Counted from the stretch's first letter, positions 23,195 to 34,060 are shown. The stretch: DNA of 64,000 nt from Bretschneidera sinensis (GCA_023935145.1 CM043699.1:58296638-58360637); one strand, 5' to 3'. Program-made: numbers and translations. Notes: generated by a model from the sequence alone, not told the origin.

Positions 23195-24588
23195 AGACGT
23201 AAAACTTAACGCTCATGGGAGGCACCCCACAACGTATCCTTTATGTTTTTATTATTTTTTTTTTCATTTCTTTTTGTTTTTTATTTTTAGTTTCTTTTTG
23301 TTTTCCAGTATTACTTTAGTTTTTGTTTTTCAGGGACAATGTGTACTTCAGTTCAAGTTTAGGGGTGTGCTATGAGCCATGCAAAACCAGCCAGTTCTCC
23401 GTCTCCCAGATCAGCTCTTTCCATGTTATTCACACATTGGGGACTGTGTAATTTAGGTTTGGGGGTATGGAAGACACATTTACACATACTTTGTCCCAGT
23501 TTATTGTTATTTTTCGTTTTAAAATAGGCCATAGAATAAAATAAATGCATGTTCATGTTCATCTTGAAATTTTAGTTGACTTAAAAAATTATGATGTGAT
23601 TTCATTAGTGAGCTTAAAATCTTGAACACATGATCTAATGATAGAGTTTTAAACTTTAGTTACTTACTTTAAGCATTTGAGAATTCACATGTTTGATCTA
23701 CTCTGACACAAGCACATTAGCACATAACTGTGTGAGGTATGACATGTGAATTTAATGTCTATGTTTCTATGGCTTAGCTGATACCGAATGACTTGTTGGA
23801 TGGACACTTTGGCATAGAAAAGTAGAAAAAAAAAATTGTACAAAAATAGAAAAAAAAATGTTCATAATGATCATTGATAAACTTTTCATTGAGTAATTGG
23901 ACCTCTTGCCTTAGTAAGTAGTGAATGCTCACGTCAAAAGATGAGAATTTTACTCATAATAATCATTGATAAACTTTTCGCTGAGTAACTGGACCTCTTG
24001 CCTCAGTAAGCAGTGAGTGTTCACGTCAAAATGTGGGAATTTTTCTTGGTTGCATTAAGGCCAGTTTAGTTTCGTAGCCTTTTTTACTCGAGTTAGTAAG
24101 TCCTTAGGGGTGTCTTTACACCTAATGCCCTAAAACCATCTGGTTTGGAAGTCATTGACTCAACACTCTTTACATGGGTCAATTAGAAAGCTTAAGAGAA
24201 CTAAACATGGCAGAGTATCATAATAAAAGAAATAAGGAAATAAAACTATGCCATTGTTGTTCTTTCTGATGGGAAATTCGGTGAATCTTGAGACATTACA
24301 CATTGGAGTTATTTGGAAGCTTCATTTTTATGTGCTAGTTCATTTTACACTAATTCGGACTTATGATGCCTTAGCTAGCTTCTTGTAAGTAATTAGATTT
24401 TAAAATTCCTATTCATTGCGAAGATTGGTTTATATTTTAAGCTTGCTCATGAATGAATATCATAATTTTGTGTGAGACTTAAATTTTTGGATACCATGAA
24501 TGATGGAATTATCTTTGTGTTCTTTGTTTTCCATTTAGCTTTTAGTTTTGTATTGCTAAGGGACTAACAATATGTAAGTTTAGGGATG
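23195..24588 (+). other. 3' noncoding region of element C
   Basis: No gene seen. From left: GGGAGGCACCCC hairpin (23218-23232), PPT-like G-tracts near 23360 (TTTAGGGGTGTG) and 23456, two copies of the GAGTAATTGGACC/GAGTAACTGGACC segment (23875-24040), hairpin 24104-24125, a GAAGTCATTGACTC palindrome near 24149, GGACTAACAAT and the polypurine tract AAGTTTAGGGATG directly before the LTR. Confidence 0.75.
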
Positions 24589-26329
24589 TGATTAGTGCTT
24601 AAATATTCATATTTAAGCTCCTTAATTTACATTTGTTAAGTTCCTAGTTTGTGTTATTTCATCCTATTTTATTTCCTTTCTGTGCTTTCTGTGTTTTTCT
24701 AGGTTTTTTGGAGCACTATGGAATTATCTGGCTTAAAGAGCAAACTTGGGAAAAAGCTGGAATCTGCTGTTGCGATCGAGCGCAACAACGCTCAAGTATT
24801 TATTTATATGTTCAGCTTAGGAATGTTACTTTGAGTTGTTTTTTTTCATTATTTTACAGGTTTACAAGCACTTGGAAAAGAGTTTCACTAAATTGCCAGA
24901 ATTGCCAGTATAGATCAATCATTTTTGTGGATTAAAATATATTGATTTAGGAAGAACAAGGAGATAAGCCATATATGCTTGGAAAAATCCAGATGTTTAT
25001 TTTCTAGAGAATTTTACAGCTCATAAATATGATTTTTCTAGAGAAAGTTATGGCAGTTTTAGTAGATAAAGGTCAGGCTATGCGTGATTTCAGCGTGACA
25101 GAAGTGATTTTTGCATATTAAACTATAATGATTAGGAAGAAATAGGAGATGAACCATATATGCTTGGAAATATCCAGATGTCTATTTTTTGGAGAATTTT
25201 ACGGCTCATAAATATGATTTTTCTAGAGAAAGTTATGACAATTTTAGTAGACAAAGGTCAGGCTGTGCTTGATTTTAGTGTGGGCAGAAGTTTTGAAGGG
25301 CATGTGAAGGCTTAAATCTCTCATCCCAAATCGGTTGGAAACACATTCTACATCCCATATCCCACATCGAATTGGAAACACATTGCACTTATGGAGTTCC
25401 CTTATAAAAGCCCTATTTCACTTCATCAAAGGTGTGCAATCTCGAAACCTTTGCTACCAAGGGGTGCAATCTGGAGGATTTTGCTACCAATCGGGGGAAG
25501 CATCGCACAGCAGCTACGGGTGGAATTTCTCTCTCCATGTATTGTTAGTTTTAATTTATTTCTTTTAAGTTTTAAAGTTTAATGTTTATCACTTTAATGT
25601 TTGCTCTAATTTTTCTCTTGAGATTTTTGTTGTCCATTATATTTATGAGTAACTAAATTCTCAAGTGGGCTAGAGATGAACTTGCACAGTAGATGGTATT
25701 TTTGTTTATTTTTTAATTTATATATTTGATTTTCAATTACTAAAACTCTTTTGCTTTATCATTCTCAATTTATTGGTGATGTTTTCTTCTCCGAATAATC
25801 TTAGAACTTATTTTGTTTATGGATTCAGTCATGCTTTCTCTATTGAATGGATTAGCTCTTTGATTATGTTTGAATCAATTATTTATCTATATTGATTTAA
25901 TTCTTTGCTGCAATATCGCTTCCTGAGTATATTTTCGTCGTTGGATTTTCTCAATAGTGATAATAATGCACGTATTTTAAAAGTGGTGAATTTGGTTTAA
26001 TCTTGGTTTATAAATCTATACCTTCCGATTGAGAATTTTAGGAAATGAGTTCCCAATTGAGTTTTTCAATGAATTAAGAATAATTAAAATACCAGATTTG
26101 TGCAAGGGATTCCCGACGCTTTACTATTTGTCAAATTTGAGTACTTTCTCCGTTAGTCACTTTGCTTCACTTTAATTTGCATTTAAAATTAATCTTTGTT
26201 CTCCATTCATCATTTAATATTTTTCTTTAGTTTCTTTGTTCCTTCTACTATTCTTTAAATTTGTCTCTCTGTGGAATCGATACCCTAAAGCTGTGTTACA
26301 ACTATCACATTATTCTTTAGGCATAATCA
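24589..26329 (+). repeat. LTR shared by elements C (3') and D (5')
   Basis: TGATTAGTGCTTAAATATTC at the left, ATAATCA at the right, 1741 bases. The left side has C's polypurine tract and the right side has D's primer site. Inside are a CGATCGAGCGCAAC palindrome remnant (24770-24790), two tandem copies of the 189-base U3 block (about 24885-25270), a degenerate TCCCAAATCGG (25324) and an exact TCCCACATCG (25360-25369), a TATA box TATAAAAG (25403-25410) and CTCTGTGGAATCGATACC near 26268. Confidence 0.85.
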
Positions 26330-26334
26330 AATTT

Positions 26335-26351
26335 TGGCGTCGTTGCCTAGG
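26335..26351 (+). other. Primer-binding site of element D (decayed)
   Basis: TGGCGTCGTTGCCTAGG, 15 of 17 bases matching the tRNA-Asp-type site of B; one change is C to T at a CpG. It lies five bases after the LTR end. Confidence 0.75.
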
Positions 26352-26486
26352 AGACGGTAGAAGAATTGATAGATAGTTTTTCTTTTCAGCAGTTTGTAAA
26401 TGCGGTAACTTCGTTCCTTATTTTAACTTGCTGTATTATTTTTTTTTTCTTTTTCTCTTCTTCCTTTTTATAGTATTTTTTTTATT

Positions 26487-27860
26487 TTGTTACCTTGCAT
26501 GCACATATATAGAGACGCCTTAGGTAGATTTGCTTGTAAGCCTGTGCTAGAGTCAGAATCAAAATTTTTAAATCCTTTATTTAACAATCCATCTAGTCTT
26601 GAAGAAATGAGTGAACACAGAGATAAACCCACTAGGACCCTTCAGGATTACCTCCACCCTACACGCATAGCCATATCATCTTGCATCATGTTTCCAGCTA
26701 ATACTCGCCAGCTGGATTTTAAAACAGGGATGATATAGTTACTCCCTACGTTCCATGGCTTGGAAAATGAAAACCCATATGTGCACATTAGGAAGTTTGA
26801 GGAAGTAGTTGCGACTTTTCATAGTCAAAATGCAACTGATGACATTGTAAGACTTAAGTTCTTTCCTTTTTCTTTGAAGAATAGAGCTAAGAGTTGGCTA
26901 TACTCACTGAGACCATGACCTATTAGGTTGTGGAATGAGATGGCTCAGGTTTTCTTTAATAAATACTTTCCCTAACATAAGACCAACGCTTTAAAAAGGC
27001 AAATCTCCACCTTTGCACAAAAGAACAGTGAAACTTTGGATCAGTCATGGGAGAGATTTAAGGAGTTGTTAAGTATGTGTCCTCACCATGGGTATGAGAA
27101 TTGGCGCTTAGTGAGCTATTTTTATGAGGGACTTACACCTAGAGATCTCCAATTTGTGGAGATAATGTGTAATGGTGAGTTCTTACAAAAAGATCCTGAT
27201 GAGGCCATAGAATACCTCAATGAGCTTGCGGAAAAAGCTCACAGTTGGACTAGACCTAGTGCTACTGAGAGCACAAATAGGTCACGCCCTGCAGTAAACC
27301 CAAATGGTGGTGGAATTTACCATCTCAGGGAAGAGGATAACCTAAAGGCTAAGGTCGAGATGCTCACTAGGGAGCTAGATGTGTTAAAGACTAAGGACTT
27401 AAAGCCAACACACATGGCTAATCATGCAGAATCTTTTGGACCATGTTTTGTGTGTGGCAGAGTAGATCATCTCACTCAAGAGTGTCCCACATTTGCTGAA
27501 ATGAGAGGGATGTATGAGGAACAATGTAATGCTTTAGGTATGTACAAGAAGCCTTTTTCACCTTTCTCTGATATCTATAATCCGGGGTGGCGCAATCACC
27601 CCAATTTTAGCTAAAAGTCTAAAAACCAGTCGCTTACACAACCCCTTAGATCATATCCTACACCATATCATGCACCTTCATCTTCTAGGAGTCCTTTAGA
27701 AGATACTTTGCATGCTTTTATTGAGGCACAAGGTAAGACTAACCAAAAATATGAATATTTGATTACGCAGGTTGTTGAAGAAAATAAGGAGATAAAGAGC
27801 CAAGTGTCCAAATTGATGAGCTCTTTGAGTGTGAATGAGCGAGGTAAGTTCCCTTCTCAA
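26487..27860 (+). pseudogene. gag of Athila-like element D
   Basis: Plus-strand gag of the same family as G. 26487-26738 holds the N-terminal part (RTLQDYLHPTR, FPANTRQLDFKTGMI). After a stop at 26737 the capsid continues (LLPTFHGLENENPYVHIRKF), is broken near 26917, and resumes openly at 27036-27614 with MCPHHGYENWRLVSYFYEGL, the zinc knuckle CFVCGRVDHLTQEC (27447-27488) and NPGWRNHPNFS. It is interrupted by only a few stops, and similarity to G is high by eye. Confidence 0.87.
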
Positions 27861-27879
27861 GCCTAGTCCACACCCCATA

Positions 27880-28464
27880 GTCAACATATGGCACAAAAGA
27901 ATCTAAAGGATGTGAATACCATTGTGACACGAAGTGGTAAGTCATTACACATCCCAACAACGAACAAATCAGAGGATGTGGAAAAGGGTCAGGATAGTAG
28001 TGATGCCGAGCTGCCCAAGGAACCTGAGGTGATAAAGAGTCTATTAAGGTACCATTCCCTCAAGCTTTAAAATCAAGCAAGCGAACTCTGGATCCAAACA
28101 ATGAAATCCTAGAGAATCTAAGGCAAGTAAAAATCAATCTTCCTCTTTTGTAGGTGATTAAACAAGTTCCTACTTATGCAAAAGTTCTCAAGGATTTGTG
28201 TACAGTTAAGAGGAAGCACCATGTGAAGAAGATAACATTTCTGACAGAGCAAGTTAGTGCTTTAATTGAGCAGTGGATTCCTCCCAAGTATAAGGATCCT
28301 AGTTGTCCAACCATTGCATGCAGTATCGGAAATCATGAGGTTGGGCAAGCTTTGCTAGATTTAGGAGCTAGCGTGAATCTAATACCATATTCTATTTATT
28401 TGCAGTTGGGGTTGGGAGAAATCAGACCAACCACTATGGTATTGTAATTGGCTGACCGTTTAGT
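27880..28464 (+). pseudogene. gag tail and protease of element D, truncated
   Basis: 27888-28070 reads the gag-protease spacer (VTRSGKSLHIPTTNK). 28154-28447 is protease with YAKVLKDLCTVKRK, IPPKYKDPSCPTIACSIG, the DLGASVNLIPYSIYL loop and GLGEIRPTTM, then a stop. Near 28464 the sequence switches to integrase of a chromovirus (T3); the rest of D, including a 3' LTR, is missing. Confidence 0.85.
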
Positions 28465-29183
28465 CAAGCTTTTCTGTACCCAGACAAGTTTTAATGTTGT
28501 GTGGGTGATTGTAGATAGATTATCTAAATCATCTCATTTTCTTCCTATTAATACTACTTGAAGTCTTGATAGTTAGTTGAACTATATGTAGCTGAGATAA
28601 TAAGATTGCATAGGGTACCTTTGAGTATGGTATAGGATAGAAATTCTAGATTCTGAGAGGCTTTCAGAGAAGTGTGTGTACACAGTTGCAGTTTAGTACA
28701 ACTTTTCATCCTCAAACAGATGAGCAGATATAAAAGATTATTAAAGTACTAAAAGAGATGTTGAGGGTAAAAAAGAAAGGAAAGTTGAGTCCGAGGTATG
28801 TGGGACCCTATGAGGTTATTGCGAAAGTTGGGCTAGTTGTGAATAACCTAGATTGGCCTCCAGAGTTGAAGCAGTGACATAATGTATTCCACGTTTCATT
28901 TTTGCGAAAGCACTTACATGATGAATCTCATAATATTTCGAGCCAAACTATAGAAATTCAGGAAGATTTGACTTTTATACAAATACCAATGAGAATTTTA
29001 GATAGAAAAGAACAAGTCTTGTGTAATAAAGTAATTCCATTAGTTCAAGTTCTGTGGCGGAATAAAGATGTTGAAGAGATTACGTGAGAACATGGGGCAA
29101 CTATGACGAAATATTATTCACTATTGTTTCTTGAGTTAGGTAAGGAAATTTTGGGAAATTTTTTTTTATAAGGTGAGTAGAAT
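28465..29183 (+). pseudogene. Integrase and chromodomain fragment of chromovirus T3
   Basis: Starts abruptly within the integrase core (VWVIVDRLSKSSHFLPINTT near 28500), then decays with many stops. 28902-29087 is open and reads the C-terminal part with QEDLTFIQIPMRILDRKEQV and NKVIPLVQVLWRNKDVEE, the chromodomain-like tail. A purine-rich AAGGTGAGTAGAA precedes the LTR. It is close in sequence to T2 but in the opposite orientation. Confidence 0.85.
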
Positions 29184-29520
29184 TGTAATACCCGTGTTCT
29201 TAAAGTAAGGGTAAAGAAGTAATTTGATAAATATTATATGGAAATAAAATAATATATACATGAAAGTTTTATTATTGAATAAAATAATTCTTTAGAAAAA
29301 TAAAAAAAATATTTGTAAATATTCATGCATCATATGTTGTATATATTATTTCAGTTGAAATTTTAATAATATAACTCCCATGTTAAAGGTTAAGGATCGA
29401 TGTATAGATATATATCATTTCAGTTGATGTTTTTATATTGTTGCATATATGTGTCATGTTAGGATTTCAAAACATGACGACACCGTCTCAGGGGTGACCA
29501 ACCCGGGATCGGTCGTTACA
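29184..29520 (+). repeat. Short 3' LTR of T3 (internally deleted)
   Basis: TGTAATACCCG at the left and GGTCGTTACA at the right, only 337 bases, although both ends match the 2.35-kb T2 LTR. The last 200 bases, with ATTCATGCATC, TTTCAGTTGATG and GACGACACCGTCTC, align to the minus strand of 5996-6270. About 2 kb between them is absent. Confidence 0.8.
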
Positions 29521-30151
29521 GCAAACCTCTCCCAACTTTGGCCATGAAGTCAGCACACAAGTTACCCTCTTTAAAAGCATGCAACACAAATTATTTCCTC
29601 AAAGCAGCTAATAGTAGACTTGCATTCATCCAACACATTTCTAAACATAATGTTATCCCAACCTCTACCTAACAATGCTTCTACACATTCCCATTATCAA
29701 CTTATTAAAGCCCATTGAAAAATCATAGTGCAAATTCTAATAATCTCAACCTAAAAAATATCCTAAGTGTAGATCTTAGAAGAAAAACCAACTAATTCAC
29801 CACTATCCCTTGTCTTTATTAAAGAGACCTCATGCATTACCACCACTTGTTAAGACCCACCCACTACTTCCAATAAGCATGTGACGCTAATATCTCACTA
29901 AAGTTTGTAAAATCTTAGAATAAAGCTTGTTGCCTCAGTCAAGTATTTAATGTGATATCATTTAGAATCAGTGCTAATTGAAGTTCGTTCCTTGTTATGC
30001 GAACACCAAATCACTCGCAAATGAACCAAAAAAAAACACCCAATTAAGTAGTACTAGCCATATTTTAAAGGAGAGACAACATACTCCATTTTAACTAATT
30101 ATGCAGATTAGGATTGAAAAATATTTATTTGTAATAACAATATGCACTAAT
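29521..30151 (-). pseudogene. RNase H-like end of a LINE-type remnant
   Basis: On the minus strand 29700-29521 reads, with one shift, GWDNIMFRNVLDECKSTIS and then KEGNLCADFMAKVGRGLL. That is the C-terminal signature of the plant non-LTR-type RNase H domain, in which an E-G-N-x-x-A-D motif is usual. Further up (30000-29800) only short decayed pieces are readable. It lies directly left of element E. The matching upstream half (RT end and zinc-binding region) lies directly right of E at 58034-58620, so E seems to have landed inside it. It could also be a host RNase H-like gene relic. Confidence 0.55.
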
Positions 30152-30503
30152 TGTTGATGCCAAAAATAAGTCGGGTGTATTAGGGTCTGATCGGTTCTGC
30201 TACCGGTTAGGTCTAAGTCGGTCCAAAGAAGGTCGTACGTTGACTAACACTCGTTTGGTTTAAGTTGGTTTGATGGTACCTAAAAAGGAAGCCGACCCAG
30301 AGTGGTTGACTTTGGGAAGAACTCTTCGCAATTTGACTCAGAGTATGAATTAGTGGAAAGCAAAAGTAAAAATGAAAATAGTGTCTTGGTTATTGTTTGG
30401 GGATGCCCTATTTATAGGGTCCAATTGGGGTAGAGATTGACATTTTCCCCTTGTGGTTGGCAAGTGTCATCTTCTGGTTTGAGGATATATTTGTCCTATA
30501 TCA
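30152..30503 (-). repeat. 3' LTR of element E
   Basis: 352 bases. On the minus strand TGATATAGGAC at 30503, TATTTATAGGGT region near 30410, GGCATCAACA at 30152. A polypurine tract (AAAAAGGGGAAGGGCATG) lies directly next to it at 30504-30521. It matches 57680-58033 along its whole length. Confidence 0.9.
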
Positions 30504-30599
30504 CATGCCCTTCCCCTTTTTCCACTCCTTAACTAAAGGAATGGTGGTTTTCGAACTTCATCTTCTCACTGATGTCTGAAAGCATTTTTTTAGTTAGCC

Positions 30600-31650
30600 T
30601 TCTTTAGGGCTAATTCGGTGGGTCCTAGTGAATTGAGATCACCCAATTTAGTACTTAAATTTTTTTAAGGGCCTAGTTGGTGGGTCTTAGTGAATTAGGC
30701 ACACACAACTCGGTACTCGATTGGCCTTTGGGTTGAGTTGATGGTCTTATTGAAATTAAGCATACCCAATTCAGTACTCGGTTGGTCTTTAGGCCGAGTT
30801 GATGGGTCTTAATGAGATTAGAATACCCAATTCAGTGCTCGGTTGGTCCTTGGGCCGAGTTGGTGGGTCTCATTGAAATTGAGCACACCCAACTCATTGA
30901 GCACATCCAACTCGGTGCTCAGTTGCTTCTTGAGTTGAGTTGATGGGTTCTAGTGAAATGAGACACCCGATTGTGTACTCGGTTGGTCCTTGGGTTAAGT
31001 CGGTGGGTCCTATTGAAATTGGACACACTTAACTGGTACTCGACTGGTCCTTAAGTTGAGTAGGCGGGTCCCGTTGAAATTGAACACACCCAACTTGGTA
31101 CTCAGTTGCTCTTTGGTTAAAGTTAATAGGTCTTAGTGAATTAGGCACACCCAACTCGATTCTTAGTTGCTCTTTGGATTGAGGTTATGGGTCCTACTGA
31201 GATTAGGGCACCTAACTCGATACTCGGTTGGTCCTTGGGGTGAGTTAGTAGGTCCCATTGAAATTGAGCATACCCAATTTGGTACTAAACTGGTCTTTGG
31301 GCCGAGTTGGTCGGTTCTAGTGAAATTAAGACACCCAACTCAGTACTTAGTTGCTCTTTGGACCGAGTTAATGGGCCTTAGTGAAATTGGGACACCCAAC
31401 TCGATACTCGACTTCTCCTTGAGCCTAGTTGGTGGGTCCCATTGTAATTAGGCACATCCAACTCTATACTCGGCAGTTCCTTGGGCCAAGTTGGTGAGTC
31501 CTAGGGAAATTGGGACACCCAACTTGGTGTTCGGTTGGTCTTTGAGCTATGTTGGTAGGTCTTAATGAAATTGGAACACCAAACTCGGTGGTTGTTCTGT
31601 TTTGGTTGGTGTGCCTCTTGTAAAATTATGGCACCCAACTCGGTGGTCGG
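30600..31650. repeat. Tandem repeat, about 62-base units, 3' region of E
   Basis: Sixteen to seventeen diverged copies of a unit containing GTTGGTGGGTC, GAAATTGAG and CACCCAACTCGGTACTCGG. Units differ from each other at many places, so the array is old. It lies between the antisense ORF region and the 3' LTR. A tandem repeat in the 3' region is a described trait of Retand-type elements. Confidence 0.9.
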
Positions 31651-31805
31651 TTACTCTTAAGAGTCAAGTATCGACCTGGTTAGCTTCCTATGGTTGCGTT
31701 TTTCGACAAGTCTTTTACACTTCTCCATGTGGCCGTTGATGCGATTGAAGTGATTGTTGCACTACTCTAGGTTTGCTTTTAAATTTTTCTAAACACTCCA
31801 AGTTC

Positions 31806-31813
31806 TATATAAG
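31806..31813 (+). promoter_or_regulatory. TATA box in front of the antisense ORF of E
   Basis: TATATAAG on the plus strand, 15 bases before a run of G and about 110 bases before the open frame at 31917. Its strand is opposite to E's own transcription and fits a separate promoter for the antisense ORF. Confidence 0.45.
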
Positions 31814-31916
31814 AGAGGTTTGGGGGGGGGGGGTTTCCCTACACTTTTTATTTGCAAAATTACTTCAATTTTAAGATATTATAGCACAATTCGGCCTCGT
31901 CTAGCCCTAATCGGTC

Positions 31917-32940
31917 TTGACTTCTTTTCTCCCGTATTCTTTCTTAGCTTTGTTCATTCTTTCTTGTCAGTTTCGTCTATTGCCTCTTAATCAGCTTCGT
32001 CCGACTTTATACTTTGTTTCTTGTTCCGGTAAGAAATTTTACCTCATCCTTTTTTTTTACATAACAATATCTTCATTTCGTGAGGGTAAGGGTACTAGCC
32101 ATTGTTCTAGGTCTGATTCTTCCTATTCTGAGAGGACTTTACATGATCCAAACCCTAGGTTTGAGAAGGATCAAGTAGATCCTGAGCTAGAGGGAGTGGT
32201 TCCTCCTTTAGAGAATGTGTGTCTTAAGATGTCTCGGGATCATGATCGTTTTCATTACGTAGCTGAGTTGATCACTTGCTCAATTTCTAAGAAGTTATTT
32301 TCGACTTTTTATCGAAAATATTGTATTTTAGAGGAGTGCGAGATACATCTCATTACTCTTAAGGAGAGGGCATGTAGCCCTATCCATGGAGAATCCCCTT
32401 ATGAGATGTGTGTCTATAAGGCTTTTTTAAAAGGGGTTCTGATCTTCTTATAGATCTGTAGATGGTTGAGGTCTTCAATTTCTTTAGCATTGCTCTTAAC
32501 TAACTACATCCGAATTCTATGATAATGGTCATAAGTTTCTTTATTAGCCTTATAAGGTATGGCCGACGTATACCTTTTACTATGAACCTCTTCCATAATG
32601 TTTACATCATCAAGAAACTTCATAACAGTGATTGATACAATATATCCATGAGGACTAATGGGAAAATAGTGATTGAGAACTCATCATCAGTCCATGATTG
32701 GAAGAAAAGGTTTTTCTTCATCCGACATAGATATCATTTTCCTGTCAGTTGGGAATGAGAGTATGGTATTTTTGACTCTTAGAAAGATCTTCCTCCACTG
32801 AGTGAGATGGAAGAGGATATTCTTGGTAGGATGTGTTCCAAGCCTGTTTTTGCTAGAGTTGTTAAAAAAAGACGTTTTTGTCTATTATAAGTTGAGTCGG
32901 GCTACTCTCGGTAATTTACCTTAACTTAGAAAATTTTTAA
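31917..32940 (+). pseudogene. Antisense ORF of E, first part (plant transposon-domain protein)
   Basis: Plus-strand reading, opposite to E's gag and pol. 31917-32453 is open, with GERACSPIHG-like wording (ERACSPIHGESPYEMCVYKAF near 32360). After frame changes, short pieces resembling a conserved ALYGMADVY stretch and the motif WKKRFFFIRHRYHFP (near 32700) follow. From memory of the family, this resembles the domain Pfam calls putative gypsy-type transposon (PF04195). Such proteins are known from antisense extra ORFs of Tat-lineage elements. Splice sites cannot be fixed by eye, and several stops mark it as decayed. Confidence 0.6.
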
Positions 32941-33009
32941 CTTTATTTTCCTTGATTGCTTGCTCCTTTATTTTCTTTCTTATATTAATTTTCCTTCTTC
33001 TTTTTGTAG

Positions 33010-34060
33010 CCATGGTTGCTGATAGGTCTCGTCTTCTTCGCTTGGTTGTGAACAAGAAAAATCAACCTCCTTCAACTGCTTCCCCCGTCGGTTCTCCTCA
33101 TACTATTGAATAGAGGAAGAGGCATCTTGCTAGCAGTGGTACAGGCTTAGGAGAACATCCATCTACTAACTTTTCCCCTGGGAAGAATGAGCCTTTTTTC
33201 TTACCTAACACTTAGCGATCGCAGTTCGGGTTTGACTCTTGATGTATTTCGAGGTTGCTGGTTTGTGCAGCATACAAATTCGACATTTATTGAGTTGAAG
33301 ATAGTTCACCATCTCATCCGGGGATCCATCTTTCCCAAGGATGAAGCTCACATCGTGAGCTACCCTCCCAAGGTTATGGCCAGGATCATGAGCTAGTCTG
33401 CCCAAAAGGTATACCTTTTCATACTCAGTGATTTATCTTTGAATTTTTATTTGGTGGTCTCTGATCGGTCCTTTGGTCTTTTTCAGGTTGGGGTGTTTTA
33501 CGCCATGGTCGTTGAGAAGTATCCTTAGGTTGTTACTGAGGTTGGCTGTCTGCCCAAAGAAAAGGATGATCTCTAGTCTCAAGTACATGGTTGAGATGAG
33601 TAGGGTGCTGGTTTGAGGGAGGATTGCTGCACTTTGAGGGTAGAGGTCCAATTAGCGATTACCTAGGTAGAAGAGGCTAATGCCGAGGTAGAGAAACTTA
33701 GGCTCGAGGTAGAAAGGCTTAAGGTAGAGTAAAAGATGTCTTTTGAGGAGATCATTAAGGTGTTCAAGAAAACCAGTGCCTTCGAGGACTTGCTCTACGA
33801 GAAGGCTATTGTGGAGTTCCTTGCGAGCTTCAATAATGCAAAAGGTAAGGTGGTCACGGTTGCTTCCGACCATAGCCTTGACCAGATACATGTTGAGCTC
33901 TAGAAGTTAACATTGTCTAGAGATAGAACCCCTCTAGGAGACGATGGTGCTCAATTTTGTGCTGGAGATGCTTAAGTTGTGCTTAGTGATTCAGAAGGGC
34001 AGATCGTCACAGGGTATGTTAGAAACCTTAGTGACCAGCAAGGGGATTAGGCTTAGGCTT
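33010..34060 (+). pseudogene. Antisense ORF of E, second part (coiled coil)
   Basis: Plus strand. It starts near 33012 with a basic, proline-containing segment (MVADRSRLLRLVVNKKNQPP). Later, a charged heptad-like stretch VEEANAEVEKLRLEVERLKVE (33670-33735) predicts a coiled coil, followed by FLASFNNAKGKVVTVASDHSLD near 33820. Stops and shifts break it. The long AG/GT-flanked gap from 32940 to 33010 may be an intron. No catalytic motif is visible and its function is not known. Confidence 0.55.

Noticed and set aside
30600..31650. CRISPR-like array
   Set aside because: Units of 62 bases diverge over their whole length and have no repeat/spacer division; plant nuclear context.
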